This document shows positions 6,923 through 16,327 of a stretch of 64,000 nucleotides of DNA, piece after piece (the stretch's first letter is position 1; the number at the start of each line of letters is the position of its first letter). The stretch comes from Sphingomonas sp. IW22. GTDB taxonomy: Bacteria; Pseudomonadota; Alphaproteobacteria; Sphingomonadales; Sphingomonadaceae. The position numbers and the translations under genes were made by a program. Location: positions 1,364,001 to 1,428,000 of the forward strand of contig NZ_JBGGWB010000001.1 in NCBI RefSeq assembly GCF_041321155.1, written 5' to 3'. The notes under the pieces are model-generated. The model was not told the DNA's origin, made no database searches, and was given only the letters and a program-made list of their open reading frames with translations.

Positions 6923-8995
6923 ATGTTTCGCCACTTCGCCGTGCTGCTGCTCGCCAGCACCGCCGCCCCCGCTTTCGCGCAGGATGCCACGCCGCCCGCC
7001 GCCACCGCGCAGGCGCCCAGCCGCCTGTTCACCGGCAGCGACCTGTTCAGCCTGGAACAGGCCAGCGACCCGCAGATCAGCCCCGATGGTTCGCGCATCG
7101 CCTATGTCCGCCGCTCGGGCGACATCATGGCGGACCGGATGCGCTCGGCCATCTGGCTGATCGACACCAAGACCGGCGTGCAGACCCCGCTGGCCGCCGG
7201 CCCCGGTTCGCACAGCAGCCCGCGCTGGTCGCCCGACGGCACGCGCCTGGCCTATGTCTCCGCGGGCGAGGGTCAGTCGCCGCAACTGCACGTCCGCTGG
7301 ATGGCGAGCGGCGAGACGGCGCGCATCACCGGCATGGCCGACAGCCCCGATTCGCTCAGCTGGTCGCCCGACGGTCGCCAGATCGCCTATGCCATGCGCG
7401 TGCCGGGTGAGGGCATGAAGCTGGGCAAGGCACCGCCCAAGCCCGAAGGGGCGAAATGGGCCGAACCGCTGGAGATCATCGACCGTGTCACCTATCGCGC
7501 GGACGGCGCGGGGTATCTGAAGCCGGGTTACGACCATCTGTTCGTGGTGTCCGCCGATGGCGGCGCGCCGCGCCAGTTGACCTTCGGCGATTTCAACGAC
7601 GGCGGTCCCTTGAGCTGGTCGCGCGATGGCCGCTCGATCGTGTTCGCTACCAACCGCCGCGCCGATTGGGAGCGGGAGCCGAACGACAGCGACATCCACT
7701 CGGTCGACGTGACGACCGGTGCGCTGACACAACTGACGCGGCGCTATGGCCCCGATGCGGCCCCCGCCGTGTCGCCCGACGGCGCGCGCATCGCCTATCT
7801 CGGCTATGACGACAAGCGCCGCAGCCATGAACCGGCGCAGCTGTATGTCATGGACCGCGACGGATCGAACCCGCGCTCGCTGACCGCCAACCTCGACCGC
7901 GAAATCGACACCGCCGTCTGGGCAAAGGACGGGCGCAGCATCTTCGTCTCCTATGACGACCATGCCGTGAAGAAGGTCGCGCGCATCGACCTGAACGGTC
8001 GCGTGACGCCGGTGGTTGACGGGCTGGCGGGCGGCGGGCTGGACCGGCCCTATACCGGCGGCACCTTCTCCATCTCTAACGACGGGCGCGTCGCCTATAC
8101 CGGCGGCGACTGGAAGAAGCCGGCAGACGTGTGGCTGAGCGGCAAGCCCGTCACCCAGCTCAACGAAACCTGGCTGGCGGGCAAGGCGATGGGGCAGCTT
8201 CGCCCGCTGGATGTCACGTCAAAGGACGGGCGCAAGATCGATTCGTGGCTGGTGCTGCCCCCTAGCTATCAGCCGGGCACACGCGTGCCGCTGATCCTGG
8301 AAATCCATGGCGGGCCGCACACCGCCTATGCGCCGGTATTCTCCAGCGATTACCAGCTGTACGCCGCCGCTGGCTACGCCGTGCTCTATACCAACCCACG
8401 CGGCTCGACCTCTTACGGTGCCGAATTCGCCAATCTGATCGACAAGAATTACCCGGCGGAGGATTATGACGACCTGATGGCCGCCGTCGACGCGGCGATC
8501 GGCGCGGGCGTGGCCGATCCGAACAACCTGTTCGTCACCGGCGGTTCGGGCGGTGGCGTGCTGACGAGCTGGATCGTCGGCAAGACCGATCGGTTCAAGG
8601 CGGCCGCCACGCAAAAGCCGGTCATCAACTGGATCAGCGAGGCGCTGACCATGGACGGCACCGGCTTTACGTCGCGCTACTGGTTCTCGAAACAGCCATG
8701 GGAAGACCCGATGAGCTATTGGCAGCGCTCACCGCTCAGCCTGGTCGGCAACGTCAAGACACCGACGTTGGTGGTGGTGGGCAGCGAGGATTATCGCACC
8801 CCCGTCAGCGAGAGCGAGCAATATTATGCCGCGCTGCAAATCCGCGGCGTACCGACCGCCTTGGTCAAGGTGACGGGCGCCAGCCATGGCGGCTTCACCG
8901 CGCGGCCCAGCCAGTCGGCGGCAAAGGCGTCGGCAATTCTGGCATGGTTCGACAAATATCGCGGCAACGCGGCAGCGACGACCGCCGGGACCTGA
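6923..8995 (+). CDS. Secreted S9-family prolyl-oligopeptidase-like peptidase
   Basis: 690 residues. ATG 6923 follows AGGGAGA at good spacing and begins a signal peptide (MFRHFAVLLLASTAAPAFA) cut near residue 19. Residues 45-420 carry repeated blades of the type SPDGSRIAYVRR, SPDGTRLAYVS and SPDGRQIAYAM, a beta-propeller that filters substrates. The C-terminal alpha/beta hydrolase contains GGSGGG with nucleophile Ser542, then Asp623 in SEDYRTP and His655 in ASHGG. Family S9 members of this type cleave short peptides, often as dipeptidyl or acylaminoacyl peptidases. A shared hairpin ends transcription just after the stop. Confidence 0.92.
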   Translation: MFRHFAVLLLASTAAPAFAQDATPPAATAQAPSRLFTGSDLFSLEQASDPQISPDGSRIAYVRRSGDIMADRMRSAIWLIDTKTGVQTPLAAGPGSHSSPRWSPDGTRLAYVSAGEGQSPQLHVRWMASGETARITGMADSPDSLSWSPDGRQIAYAMRVPGEGMKLGKAPPKPEGAKWAEPLEIIDRVTYRADGAGYLKPGYDHLFVVSADGGAPRQLTFGDFNDGGPLSWSRDGRSIVFATNRRADWEREPNDSDIHSVDVTTGALTQLTRRYGPDAAPAVSPDGARIAYLGYDDKRRSHEPAQLYVMDRDGSNPRSLTANLDREIDTAVWAKDGRSIFVSYDDHAVKKVARIDLNGRVTPVVDGLAGGGLDRPYTGGTFSISNDGRVAYTGGDWKKPADVWLSGKPVTQLNETWLAGKAMGQLRPLDVTSKDGRKIDSWLVLPPSYQPGTRVPLILEIHGGPHTAYAPVFSSDYQLYAAAGYAVLYTNPRGSTSYGAEFANLIDKNYPAEDYDDLMAAVDAAIGAGVADPNNLFVTGGSGGGVLTSWIVGKTDRFKAAATQKPVINWISEALTMDGTGFTSRYWFSKQPWEDPMSYWQRSPLSLVGNVKTPTLVVVGSEDYRTPVSESEQYYAALQIRGVPTALVKVTGASHGGFTARPSQSAAKASAILAWFDKYRGNAAATTAGT

Positions 8996-9000
8996 TCCGC

Positions 9001-9032
9001 TTGGCACCCCGGCTCGCGGGCCGGGGTGCCAA
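9001..9032. terminator. Bidirectional hairpin between convergent genes
   Basis: Perfect 13-base arms, TTGGCACCCCGGC (9001-9013) and GCCGGGGTGCCAA (9020-9032), with a 6-base loop lie between the stops of the S9 peptidase and the mmsB-type gene. A short T-rich stretch (GGCTTT) follows on the plus strand. Location and stability fit a shared terminator. Confidence 0.8.
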
Positions 9033-9038
9033 ACGGCT

Positions 9039-9917
9039 TTACCCCTTCAACATGCGGATGATGCCGGAAAAGTCGGTGGCGGCGTCCCCGCCATCAACGA
9101 ACCGCTGATACAGCTCCGCCGCGCGCGCGCCCATCGGTGTGTCGGCGGATGTGTCCGCCGCCGCATCCATGGCAAGGCGCAGGTCCTTCAGCATCAGCGC
9201 AGCAGCAAACCCGCCTTGGTAATCGCGGTCGGCGGGCGTTTCCGGCCCGACGCCGGGCACCGGGCAGTAACTGGTCATCGACCAGCTTTGCCCCGACGCC
9301 TGTGATGCGATGTCGTAAAAGGTCTGGAGGTCCAGCCCCAGCTTTTCTGCCAGCGCGAAACTTTCGCACGTCGCGATCATCGTCGCGCCCAGCAGCATGT
9401 TGTTGCAGATTTTGGCCGCCTGACCCGCGCCTGCGCCACCGGCATGGATCACCGCCTTGCCCATGTCGTCAAGATAGCCCTTCGCCCGCTCGAACGCGTC
9501 GGCGCTGCCGCCGACCATGAAGGTCAGCGTGCCCGCATTGGCGGCCGCGATGCCACCCGACACGGGCGCGTCGACCATCGCGAAGCCCTTCTCCGCTGCC
9601 CGTTCGGCCACGGTGCGCGCGGTGGCCACGGGGATGGTCGAACAGTCGATCAGGATCGCGGCGCGCGGCGCGGTCGCCAGCACGCTTTCGCCATAGACGC
9701 TTTCGACATGGCTGCCGGCGGGCAGCATCGTCACCACCGCCTCGGCATCCTCGCACGCGGCCGCAGCGCTTTCGGCGGGCAGGCACCCTGCCTTCTTCGC
9801 GCGCGCCAGTGCCTCTTCCGACAGGTCGAAGGCGCGCACGTCATGCCCGGCCTTGGCCAGATTGGCGGCCATGCCCCCGCCCATATTGCCCAGCCCGATA
9901 AACGCGATGCGTGCCAT
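9039..9917 (-). CDS. mmsB: 3-hydroxyisobutyrate dehydrogenase
   Basis: 292 residues. The NAD-binding glycine motif IGLGNMGGGMA spans residues 7-17, the substrate motif DAPVSGG lies at 116-122, and the catalytic lysine is Lys169 in GQAAKICNN. The enzyme oxidises 3-hydroxyisobutyrate to methylmalonate semialdehyde in valine breakdown. It is the last gene of the long minus-strand valine cluster and starts one base after the enoyl-CoA hydratase stop. Related beta-hydroxyacid dehydrogenases exist, but the neighbours make this assignment firm. Confidence 0.94.
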   Translation of the reverse strand: MARIAFIGLGNMGGGMAANLAKAGHDVRAFDLSEEALARAKKAGCLPAESAAAACEDAEAVVTMLPAGSHVESVYGESVLATAPRAAILIDCSTIPVATARTVAERAAEKGFAMVDAPVSGGIAAANAGTLTFMVGGSADAFERAKGYLDDMGKAVIHAGGAGAGQAAKICNNMLLGATMIATCESFALAEKLGLDLQTFYDIASQASGQSWSMTSYCPVPGVGPETPADRDYQGGFAAALMLKDLRLAMDAAADTSADTPMGARAAELYQRFVDGGDAATDFSGIIRMLKG

Positions 9918-9918
9918 G

Positions 9919-10695
9919 TCAGCGCCCCTTCCAGTTGCCGGGACGCTTTTCGACAAAGGCGGCCATGCCCTCCTTCTGGTCCTCGGTCCCGAACAGGCCG
10001 TTGAACAGGCGGCGTTCGAACTGCACGCCCTGCGCCAGCGGCATTTCGAACGCGGCGTTCACCATTTCCTTGTTCGCCAGCACCGCCAGCGGGGCCATCG
10101 ACGCGATGGTGGCGGCGGTCTTCACCGCTTCCTCGACCAGATCGGCGGCGGGGATAATGCGCGCGACCAGGCCGGCGCGCTCAGCTTCCTCGGCGCCCAT
10201 CATCCGGCCGGTCAGCACCATTTCCATCGCCTTGGCCTTGCCCACCGCATGGGCCAGCCGCTGCGACCCGCCCATGCCGGGGGTCACGCCCAGCTTGATC
10301 TCCGGCTGGCCGAACTTCGCCGTGTCCGCCGCCAGGATGAAGTCGCACATCATCGCCAGCTCGCACCCGCCGCCCAGCGCATAGCCCGCGACCGCCGCGA
10401 TCACCGGCTTGCGCGTGCGCCCGAACGCTTCCCAGCCGGAAAAGTGATTGCGGCCGTACATGTCGGCAAAGCCCATGTCCGACATTTCCTTGATGTCGGC
10501 GCCCGCCGCGAAGGCCTTTTCGCTGCCGGTGATGACGGCGCAGCCTTGAGCGTCATCGGCATCGAACGCCGCCAGCGCGGCGAGCAGGTCGGCCAGCACC
10601 TGTCCGTTCAGCGCGTTCAGCGCCTTGGGCCGGTTCAGCGTGATCAGCGTGACGCGCTCGCGCCGTTCGACAAGGATCGTTTCATAATCGGTCAT
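9919..10695 (-). CDS. Enoyl-CoA hydratase
   Basis: 258 residues from the ATG that overlaps the preceding stop (ATGA). The crotonase oxyanion-hole motifs are [10 protein letters not shown] near residue 62 and [10 protein letters not shown] near 106, with catalytic Glu112 and Glu132 (in GQPEIKLG) both present. In this cluster the likely substrate is methacrylyl-CoA, hydrated to 3-hydroxyisobutyryl-CoA. The family is promiscuous and may also serve fatty-acid oxidation. Confidence 0.93.
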   Translation of the reverse strand: MTDYETILVERRERVTLITLNRPKALNALNGQVLADLLAALAAFDADDAQGCAVITGSEKAFAAGADIKEMSDMGFADMYGRNHFSGWEAFGRTRKPVIAAVAGYALGGGCELAMMCDFILAADTAKFGQPEIKLGVTPGMGGSQRLAHAVGKAKAMEMVLTGRMMGAEEAERAGLVARIIPAADLVEEAVKTAATIASMAPLAVLANKEMVNAAFEMPLAQGVQFERRLFNGLFGTEDQKEGMAAFVEKRPGNWKGR

Positions 10696-11735
10696 GCGGG
10701 GTTCCATTCCTCATCGGCAGGGAGCGGCGCAAAGATGCGGTCGATCAGGTGGTCGCTGACGCCGCCGGGCGTGTCAGGGTTCCAGCGCGGGGCATTGTCC
10801 TTGTCCACGATCACCGCGCGCACGCCCTCCACAATGTCGGGACGCTGGACGACATGGCTGGCGACCGCGAATTCCTGACGCATCTCGTCTTCGAAACTGG
10901 GCATGGTTCGCCCGTCGAGCAACAGCTTCAGGCTGACCTTCATTGCCTGCGGCGATTTGGTGGCCAGCGTGTCGCGCTGCTGGCGTGCCCACTCCCCGCC
11001 ATCGGCCTCAAGCGCGGTCAGCACATCTTCCAGCCGGTCGCTGGCGAACAGCCGGTCGATGGCGTCGCGGTGCGCCAGAATACGGGCGTCGGGCGCGGCG
11101 GTGGACAGCGCGTCCAGCACCCCCTCGATCCCCGCCGGATCGGCGGCGATGCGGCGCTTTGCCTCGACCAGCGCGTCGGCCGGCATGTAATGCGTGGCTA
11201 ACCCCAGCGCGAGGCACTCCGCCCCGTCCAGCCGGTGACCGGTCAGCGCCAGAAACTGTCCCATCCGCCCGTCAAGGCGCGACAGATACCAGCCGCCGCC
11301 GACATCGGGGAACAGGCCGATGGCGGTTTCGGGCATGGCGAAGCGCGTATTTTCGGTCGCGACGCGGAAACGCGCAGGCTGCGAAATCCCCACGCCGCCG
11401 CCCATGGTGATGCCGTCCATGAACGCGACCACCGGCTTGGCAAAGGTGAACAGCCGGTGGTTCATGGCATATTCGACGCGGAAAAAGTCGCGCGCCGCCT
11501 GTCCGTCCCCCGCGCTGCTCTCCGCAATCAGACGAATGTCGCCGCCCGCGCAAAAGCCCCGGCCATCGGCATGGTCGATCGTCACCGCCTGTAGCGATGG
11601 ATCGCTCGCCCATTCACCCAGCGTGTCCAGCATCACGCGGCACATATCGGCGGTCAGCGCATGGATCGCCCTTGGCCGGTTCAGCCGAATTCGGCCCAGC
11701 GTGCCGTCGCGCTCGATGATCACATCGTCGGTCAT
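10692..11735 (-). CDS. 3-hydroxyisobutyryl-CoA hydrolase
   Basis: 347 residues, longer than a plain crotonase, as is typical of HIBCH. AAGGG precedes the ATG at 7 bases. The core reads [16 protein letters not shown] near residue 55, then [14 protein letters not shown] and [20 protein letters not shown], where Glu and Asp match the hydrolase-specific catalytic pair. It cleaves 3-hydroxyisobutyryl-CoA to free 3-hydroxyisobutyrate, the CoA-releasing step that sets valine degradation apart from other branched-chain routes. It is translationally coupled to the hydratase gene. Confidence 0.93.
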   Translation of the reverse strand: MTDDVIIERDGTLGRIRLNRPRAIHALTADMCRVMLDTLGEWASDPSLQAVTIDHADGRGFCAGGDIRLIAESSAGDGQAARDFFRVEYAMNHRLFTFAKPVVAFMDGITMGGGVGISQPARFRVATENTRFAMPETAIGLFPDVGGGWYLSRLDGRMGQFLALTGHRLDGAECLALGLATHYMPADALVEAKRRIAADPAGIEGVLDALSTAAPDARILAHRDAIDRLFASDRLEDVLTALEADGGEWARQQRDTLATKSPQAMKVSLKLLLDGRTMPSFEDEMRQEFAVASHVVQRPDIVEGVRAVIVDKDNAPRWNPDTPGGVSDHLIDRIFAPLPADEEWNPA

Positions 11736-11739
11736 GCCC

Positions 11740-12888
11740 TTACCCTTGCCGCAACAGATCGCGCCCGACGATCATCCGCATCACCTGATTGGTGCCTTCA
11801 AGGATCGAGTGCACGCGCAGATCGCGCCAGAAGCGTTCGACCGGGTAGTCCATCAGATAGCCATAGCCGCCATGCAGTTGCAGCGCGCGGTCGGCAACCG
11901 CCGATCCGGTGTCGGTGGCCAGCCGCTTGGCCATGGCAGCGAAACGCGTGCGATCGGGTGCGCCCGACGTCACCTTGCCCGCCGCCATGTAGAGGAGCGC
12001 ACGTGCCGCCTCCAACTCGGTCGCCATGTCGGCCAGCATGAACTGCGTGTTCTGAAAGTCCGCGATCGGTCGCCCGAACTGCTGCCGCTCCTTGGTATAG
12101 CGGACCGCTTCGTCCAGGCACCGCTGCGCGCCGCCCAGCGAGCACGCGCCGATGTTCAGCCGCCCGCCGTCCAGCCCCATCATCGCGATGCGAAACCCCG
12201 CGCCCTCTTCGCCCACCAGATTGGCGACAGGCACGCGCACGTCCTCGAACGTGACGGCGCGGGTGGGTTGCGAATGCCAGCCGAGCTTGCGTTCGTTCGC
12301 ACCAAAGCTGACGCCCGGCATGTCGCGTTCGATGGCCAGGCACGAAATGCCCTTCGGCCCTTCGCCGCCGGTGCGGACCATCACCAGATACAGCTCATTC
12401 TCGCCCGCGCCCGAGATGAACTGCTTGGTACCGTTCACGACAAAGTGGTCGCCGTCGCGCACCGCCCGCGTCTTGAGCGCAGCAGCGTCCGAACCCGATG
12501 ACGGTTCGGTCAGGCAATAGCTGGCCAGCCATTCGGCGCCGACCAGCCGGGGCAGGTAACGATCCTTCAACTCGGCCGAGGCGAAGCGGTCAAGCATCCA
12601 TGCGGCCATGTTGTGAATCGAAATGAACGCGCTGGTCGAGGGACAGCCATAGGCCATCGCCTCCATGATCAGCGCCGCCTCCAACCGGCCCAGCCCGATG
12701 CCGCCTGATTCCTGGCTGACATAGATTGCGCCAAAACCCAGTTCGGCGGCGGCCTTTACCGTATCGCGCGGGAAGATGTGCTTTTCGTCCCATTCCGCAG
12801 CAAAGGGGGTGATACGATCGGCGGTAAAGCGGCGCGCAAGTTCCTGAATCTCGCGCTGGTCATCGGTCAGATCAAACTGGTCGGTCAT
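11740..12888 (-). CDS. Isobutyryl-CoA-type acyl-CoA dehydrogenase
   Basis: 382 residues. The start ATG lies 4 bases after the lipoprotein gene's stop; an in-frame GTG a few codons upstream is less likely. The FAD- and substrate-binding block YCLTEPSSGSDAAALKT and the QLHGGYGYLMDYPVER signature are intact, and the catalytic base is Glu364 in ILEGTNQV. Isobutyryl-CoA dehydrogenase makes methacrylyl-CoA. Substrate choice is inferred from the adjacent hydrolase and dehydrogenase genes of the valine pathway. Confidence 0.92.
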   Translation of the reverse strand: MTDQFDLTDDQREIQELARRFTADRITPFAAEWDEKHIFPRDTVKAAAELGFGAIYVSQESGGIGLGRLEAALIMEAMAYGCPSTSAFISIHNMAAWMLDRFASAELKDRYLPRLVGAEWLASYCLTEPSSGSDAAALKTRAVRDGDHFVVNGTKQFISGAGENELYLVMVRTGGEGPKGISCLAIERDMPGVSFGANERKLGWHSQPTRAVTFEDVRVPVANLVGEEGAGFRIAMMGLDGGRLNIGACSLGGAQRCLDEAVRYTKERQQFGRPIADFQNTQFMLADMATELEAARALLYMAAGKVTSGAPDRTRFAAMAKRLATDTGSAVADRALQLHGGYGYLMDYPVERFWRDLRVHSILEGTNQVMRMIVGRDLLRQG

Positions 12889-12892
12889 TCGG

Positions 12893-13390
12893 TCAGCTTC
12901 CACATCGGGTATAGGTGACGGGGTCCAGCCCCGATTCGGTTCGGGTCAGCCGCTCGCCATCGGCCGACAGCGCCAGCGTCGCGCGGCGCGTCCAGCTCTC
13001 GCCCTCGCCCGACATTTCCAGCCGGAGCGCGATTTCGCGCGGGGCGCGGCGTTCGATCTCGTCCGCTCGCCCCTCGCTTTCATAGAACATCAGCCGGTCG
13101 GCCTCGACGCGCACGCGCATCGTCGCCGCGCGCCCGCATCCGTCGCCGCCCGCCCATGTCCCGCGCCATTCGGCGGGAATGGCATCCACCGGGCCCAACG
13201 CGGCACCCGCGCCCACATCCGGCGTCGCTTCGGCCTCCGGCGTTGGCGTCTCGACCGGCTCCGGCGTCGGCGCCACTTCGATCGTCGGGGTGGCGGGGGG
13301 CGGCACGTCGATGCTGGTATTCTGCTCCGGCGCGGGGTCGCCGCACGCGGCAAGGATCAGGGCGGGCAACAGGGCAAGGCGGGCGCGCAT
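12893..13390 (-). CDS. Small lipoprotein of unknown function in the valine cluster
   Basis: 165 residues. The start MRARLALLPALILAACG gives a short lipoprotein signal with lipobox LAAC (Cys16), so the product is anchored in a membrane. Residues 20-65 are a Pro/Thr/Glu-rich spacer (TPEPVETPTPEAEATP), followed by a compact domain containing WRGTWAGGDGCGR and ending VTYTRCGS. I do not recognise a family. It sits between mmsA and the acyl-CoA dehydrogenase on the same strand, 4 bases from the latter, so it is probably co-transcribed, but no metabolic role can be seen. Confidence 0.8.
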   Translation of the reverse strand: MRARLALLPALILAACGDPAPEQNTSIDVPPPATPTIEVAPTPEPVETPTPEAEATPDVGAGAALGPVDAIPAEWRGTWAGGDGCGRAATMRVRVEADRLMFYESEGRADEIERRAPREIALRLEMSGEGESWTRRATLALSADGERLTRTESGLDPVTYTRCGS

Positions 13391-13452
13391 GCGGGTCTCC
13401 ATCGGGCGTCTGCCCGACCAAATCCCCGCCGCGCCCACGGTTCCGTCCATCA

Positions 13453-14952
13453 TCAGCCCATGGTCGGGATGACAAAGGCGTTGGCGGCGTCGCCCACCCC
13501 GCCATCGGGCCAGCGTTGCGTAACGGTCTTGACCCTGGTCCAGAACCGCACGCCCTCCATCCCATGCTGGTTGACATCGCCAAAGGCGGAACGCTTCCAC
13601 CCGCCAAAGCTGTGATAGGCGACGGGCACCGGGATCGGCACGTTGATGCCGACCATGCCCACCTCAACCCGCGCCGCGAACTCGCGCGCGGCATGGCCGT
13701 TGCGGGTAAAGATCGCGACGCCATTACCATATTGATGCTGGCTGGGCAGCCGCACCGCCGTTTCAAAATCAGGCGCGCGTACGATCTGGAGGACCGGACC
13801 GAAGATTTCCTCCTTGTAGGACTGCATGTCGGGCGTCACGCGGTCGAACAGGCTGGGGCCGATGAAAAAGCCCTGCTCATGCCCCTGAAGGCTGAACCCG
13901 CGTCCATCGACGACCAGTTCCGCGCCCTCGTCCACGCCAGTCTGAATCCAGTTTTCGACGCGCTGTTTGTGCGCAGCATTCACGACCGGGCCGTAATGCG
14001 CGTCATTGTCGGTCGACACGCCCACGCGCAGCGCGGCGATGGCGGGGATCAGCTTTTCGCGCAGCGCATCGGCGGTCTTTTCGCCTACCGGCACCACGAC
14101 GGGCAGCGCCATGCACCGCTCCCCCGCCGAACCGAATGCCGCGCCCGACAGGTCGTTCACCACCTGATCCAGATCGGCGTCGGGCATGACGATGCCATGA
14201 TTCTTGGCCCCGCCCATCGCCTGTACGCGCTTTCCGGCCTCGACCCCGCGGCGATAGACATAATGGGCGATGTCGGAGGAGCCGACGAAGCTGACCGCGC
14301 CGATCGCCGGATGATCGAGGATCGCGTCGACCATTTCCTTGTCGCCGTGAACGACCTGCAAAATCCCCTCCGGCGCGCCAGCTTCGCGCATCAGTTCGGC
14401 CAGGCGCACGGGGACCGATGGGTCACGCTCCGACGGCTTCAGGATGAAGGCGTTGCCACAGGCGATGGCGACGCCGAACATCCACATCGGGATCATCGCC
14501 GGGAAATTGAACGGCGTGATGCCAGCCCCGATGCCGATCGGCGTCCGCATCGAATACACGTCGATGCCGGGACCGGCGCCGTGGGTATATTCGCCCTTCA
14601 GCGCGTGCGGGATGCCGCATGCGAACTCGACCACTTCCAGCCCGCGCTGGATGTCGCCCTTTGCATCGGCAATCACCTTGCCATGTTCGGACGACAGCAT
14701 GTGCGCCAGCGCGTCCATGTTCGCCTCAACCAGTTCCTTGAACCGGAACATCACGCGCGCGCGGCGTTGCGGGTTGGTGGCCGCCCATGCGGGTTGCGCG
14801 GCCTGTGCGGCGGCGACGGCAGCGTCCAGCAGCGCGCGGTCGCCCAGCGGCACGGTTGCCTGCACCTGACCGCTGTTGGGATCGAACACCTCGCTCGTCC
14901 GCGCAGATCCGCCACCGGCATGACCCGCAATGAAATGGTCGATCGTCCGCAT
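13453..14952 (-). CDS. mmsA: CoA-acylating methylmalonate-semialdehyde dehydrogenase
   Basis: 499 residues, the usual length. ATG 14952 is preceded by AGGAG at six bases; a second ATG two codons earlier (14958) is too close to that site. The aldehyde-dehydrogenase fold shows ITPFNFPAMIPMWMFGVA near residue 150, FVGSSDIAHYVY, and the catalytic cysteine in GSAGERCMALP around residue 285. MmsA converts methylmalonate semialdehyde to propionyl-CoA using NAD and CoA, ending the valine route. It lies 47 bases downstream of mobA. Confidence 0.95.
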   Translation of the reverse strand: MRTIDHFIAGHAGGGSARTSEVFDPNSGQVQATVPLGDRALLDAAVAAAQAAQPAWAATNPQRRARVMFRFKELVEANMDALAHMLSSEHGKVIADAKGDIQRGLEVVEFACGIPHALKGEYTHGAGPGIDVYSMRTPIGIGAGITPFNFPAMIPMWMFGVAIACGNAFILKPSERDPSVPVRLAELMREAGAPEGILQVVHGDKEMVDAILDHPAIGAVSFVGSSDIAHYVYRRGVEAGKRVQAMGGAKNHGIVMPDADLDQVVNDLSGAAFGSAGERCMALPVVVPVGEKTADALREKLIPAIAALRVGVSTDNDAHYGPVVNAAHKQRVENWIQTGVDEGAELVVDGRGFSLQGHEQGFFIGPSLFDRVTPDMQSYKEEIFGPVLQIVRAPDFETAVRLPSQHQYGNGVAIFTRNGHAAREFAARVEVGMVGINVPIPVPVAYHSFGGWKRSAFGDVNQHGMEGVRFWTRVKTVTQRWPDGGVGDAANAFVIPTMG

Positions 14953-14999
14953 CCTCATCTCCTGTCGGCGTGTCCGCCTGTATCTGGTTTCATTCGTAA

Positions 15000-15539
15000 C
15001 TAGCAGGGTGGCGGGCGGTCCCGCAACACCGTGTCGAGGTCGCCCGGTGTGTTGATGTTGGCCAGTGGCGGCGCGTCGACGGGCACCGCCTCGCACACGG
15101 CCGCCCATCCGCGCATCGAGCGGCGCGGGTCGGTCGCGACGAAATGGTCGAGCAAAGCGGCATGGCGCACCGGCCAGATGCCGATAATGGGCAGGCCGCC
15201 GACAAAGACCGCATCGCCCCGCCCCGCCAGCATCGCCAGCAGCGCGTGCGGCACGGCGGGCGTGTCGCACCCCAGCGTCAGGACCGCATCCGCGCCCATC
15301 CCGGCGCCGTGATGCAGCGCGGCGTTCAGCCCGCCCAGCGGCCCCAGTCCCGGACCCGGACGATCGGGCACGCCCGCTACGCCCGGCCACTCTCGCCCGA
15401 CCACAGCCAGTGCATCGCAATGCGGCTCCAACGCCGCCAGCGCATGATCGATCAGCGGACGGCCATCCAGCAGCGCCGCCGCCTTGTCGCTGCCGAACCG
15501 GCGCGATTCGCCGCCAGCCAGAACCGCACCCAGAATCAC
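15000..15539 (-). CDS. mobA: Molybdenum cofactor guanylyltransferase
   Basis: 179 residues with a GTG start that overlaps the fdhD stop (GTGA). The nucleotidyltransferase loop LAGGESRRFGSDKA at residues 7-20 and the later TLGCDTPAVP and NINTPGDLD motifs are those of MobA, which attaches GMP to molybdopterin to make the bis-MGD cofactor of formate dehydrogenases and related enzymes. It is slightly shorter than E. coli MobA. No molybdoenzyme gene lies in the window. Confidence 0.9.
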   Translation of the reverse strand: MILGAVLAGGESRRFGSDKAAALLDGRPLIDHALAALEPHCDALAVVGREWPGVAGVPDRPGPGLGPLGGLNAALHHGAGMGADAVLTLGCDTPAVPHALLAMLAGRGDAVFVGGLPIIGIWPVRHAALLDHFVATDPRRSMRGWAAVCEAVPVDAPPLANINTPGDLDTVLRDRPPPC

Positions 15540-16327
15540 GGCACCGCCAGCATCGTGTCAGGCCGCGCCAGCACCACCAGCCGCAGCCCGGCTTCGCCCG
15601 CCCGTTCCACCGCCAGCGTCGTCGGCGCCGAAATGGTGACGAGCAGCGGACAATTCGCCAGTGCCGCCTTCTCCACCAGTTCGAACGAACAGCGCGAGCT
15701 GAGCAGCGCAAGGCCGCCGTCCCAACCCAGTCCGCCGCGCGCAATCGCGCCGATCAGCTTGTCGAAGGCGTTGTGGCGGCCGACATCCTCGCGCACCAGG
15801 CGGATCGTGCCGTCAGCGGCGGCAAGCGCGGCGGCATGGACGCCGCCAGTCGCGCGATTCAGCGGCTGATGATCGCGCAAGGCCGACAGCGCGGCGAAAC
15901 AGGCCGCATCGCCAGCATCACTGGTCGCAGTGACACGTGGCAACGGGCGTAGCGCCTGTTCCAGATTCTCGATCCCGCACAGGCCGCACCCGCTTTCGGA
16001 CACGCGGTGCCGCACCCGGTCCGCCACCCGCGCAGCGCGTTCGGGGATCAGGGTTGCGCGCGCGATCACGCCACGGTCGGTCGGGTGCAGGTCCAGTTCG
16101 GCCAGCTCCCCCGCCCGCTCGATCAGGCGTTCGGCCAGCGCAAAGCCGGTGATCAGATCATCCAGATCGGCGGGCGTCGCCATCAGCACGGCATAGCCGA
16201 TGCCGTTGAACTCGACCGCAATCGGCCGCTCGACCGCCACCGCGCGCTCGATACCCCGCGCGGCCCCGTCGCGGGCGATGGCGTTGAAGCGCGTCAGCTT
16301 CGCGGGTTCAGGCACGCGGATGGGCAT
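15536..16327 (-). CDS. fdhD: FdhD sulfur carrier for formate dehydrogenase
   Basis: 263 residues. The conserved pair of cysteines is seen in SESGCGLCGIENL (Cys114 and Cys117), followed by TGGVHAAALA and REDVGRHNAFDKLIGA, all FdhD signatures. FdhD passes sulfur from IscS to the molybdenum cofactor and is needed for active formate dehydrogenase. The start overlaps the xerC-like gene by 20 bases and the end overlaps mobA by 4, so the three are one translational unit. Its target dehydrogenase must be elsewhere in the genome. Confidence 0.94.
   Translation of the reverse strand: MPIRVPEPAKLTRFNAIARDGAARGIERAVAVERPIAVEFNGIGYAVLMATPADLDDLITGFALAERLIERAGELAELDLHPTDRGVIARATLIPERAARVADRVRHRVSESGCGLCGIENLEQALRPLPRVTATSDAGDAACFAALSALRDHQPLNRATGGVHAAALAAADGTIRLVREDVGRHNAFDKLIGAIARGGLGWDGGLALLSSRCSFELVEKAALANCPLLVTISAPTTLAVERAGEAGLRLVVLARPDTMLAVP

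Noticed and set aside
13156..15003. Long open frame of 615 codons on the plus strand opposite mmsA
   Set aside because: High GC makes antisense frames open by chance; the product is rich in Arg, His and Gly, has no motif, and mmsA on the other strand is certain.
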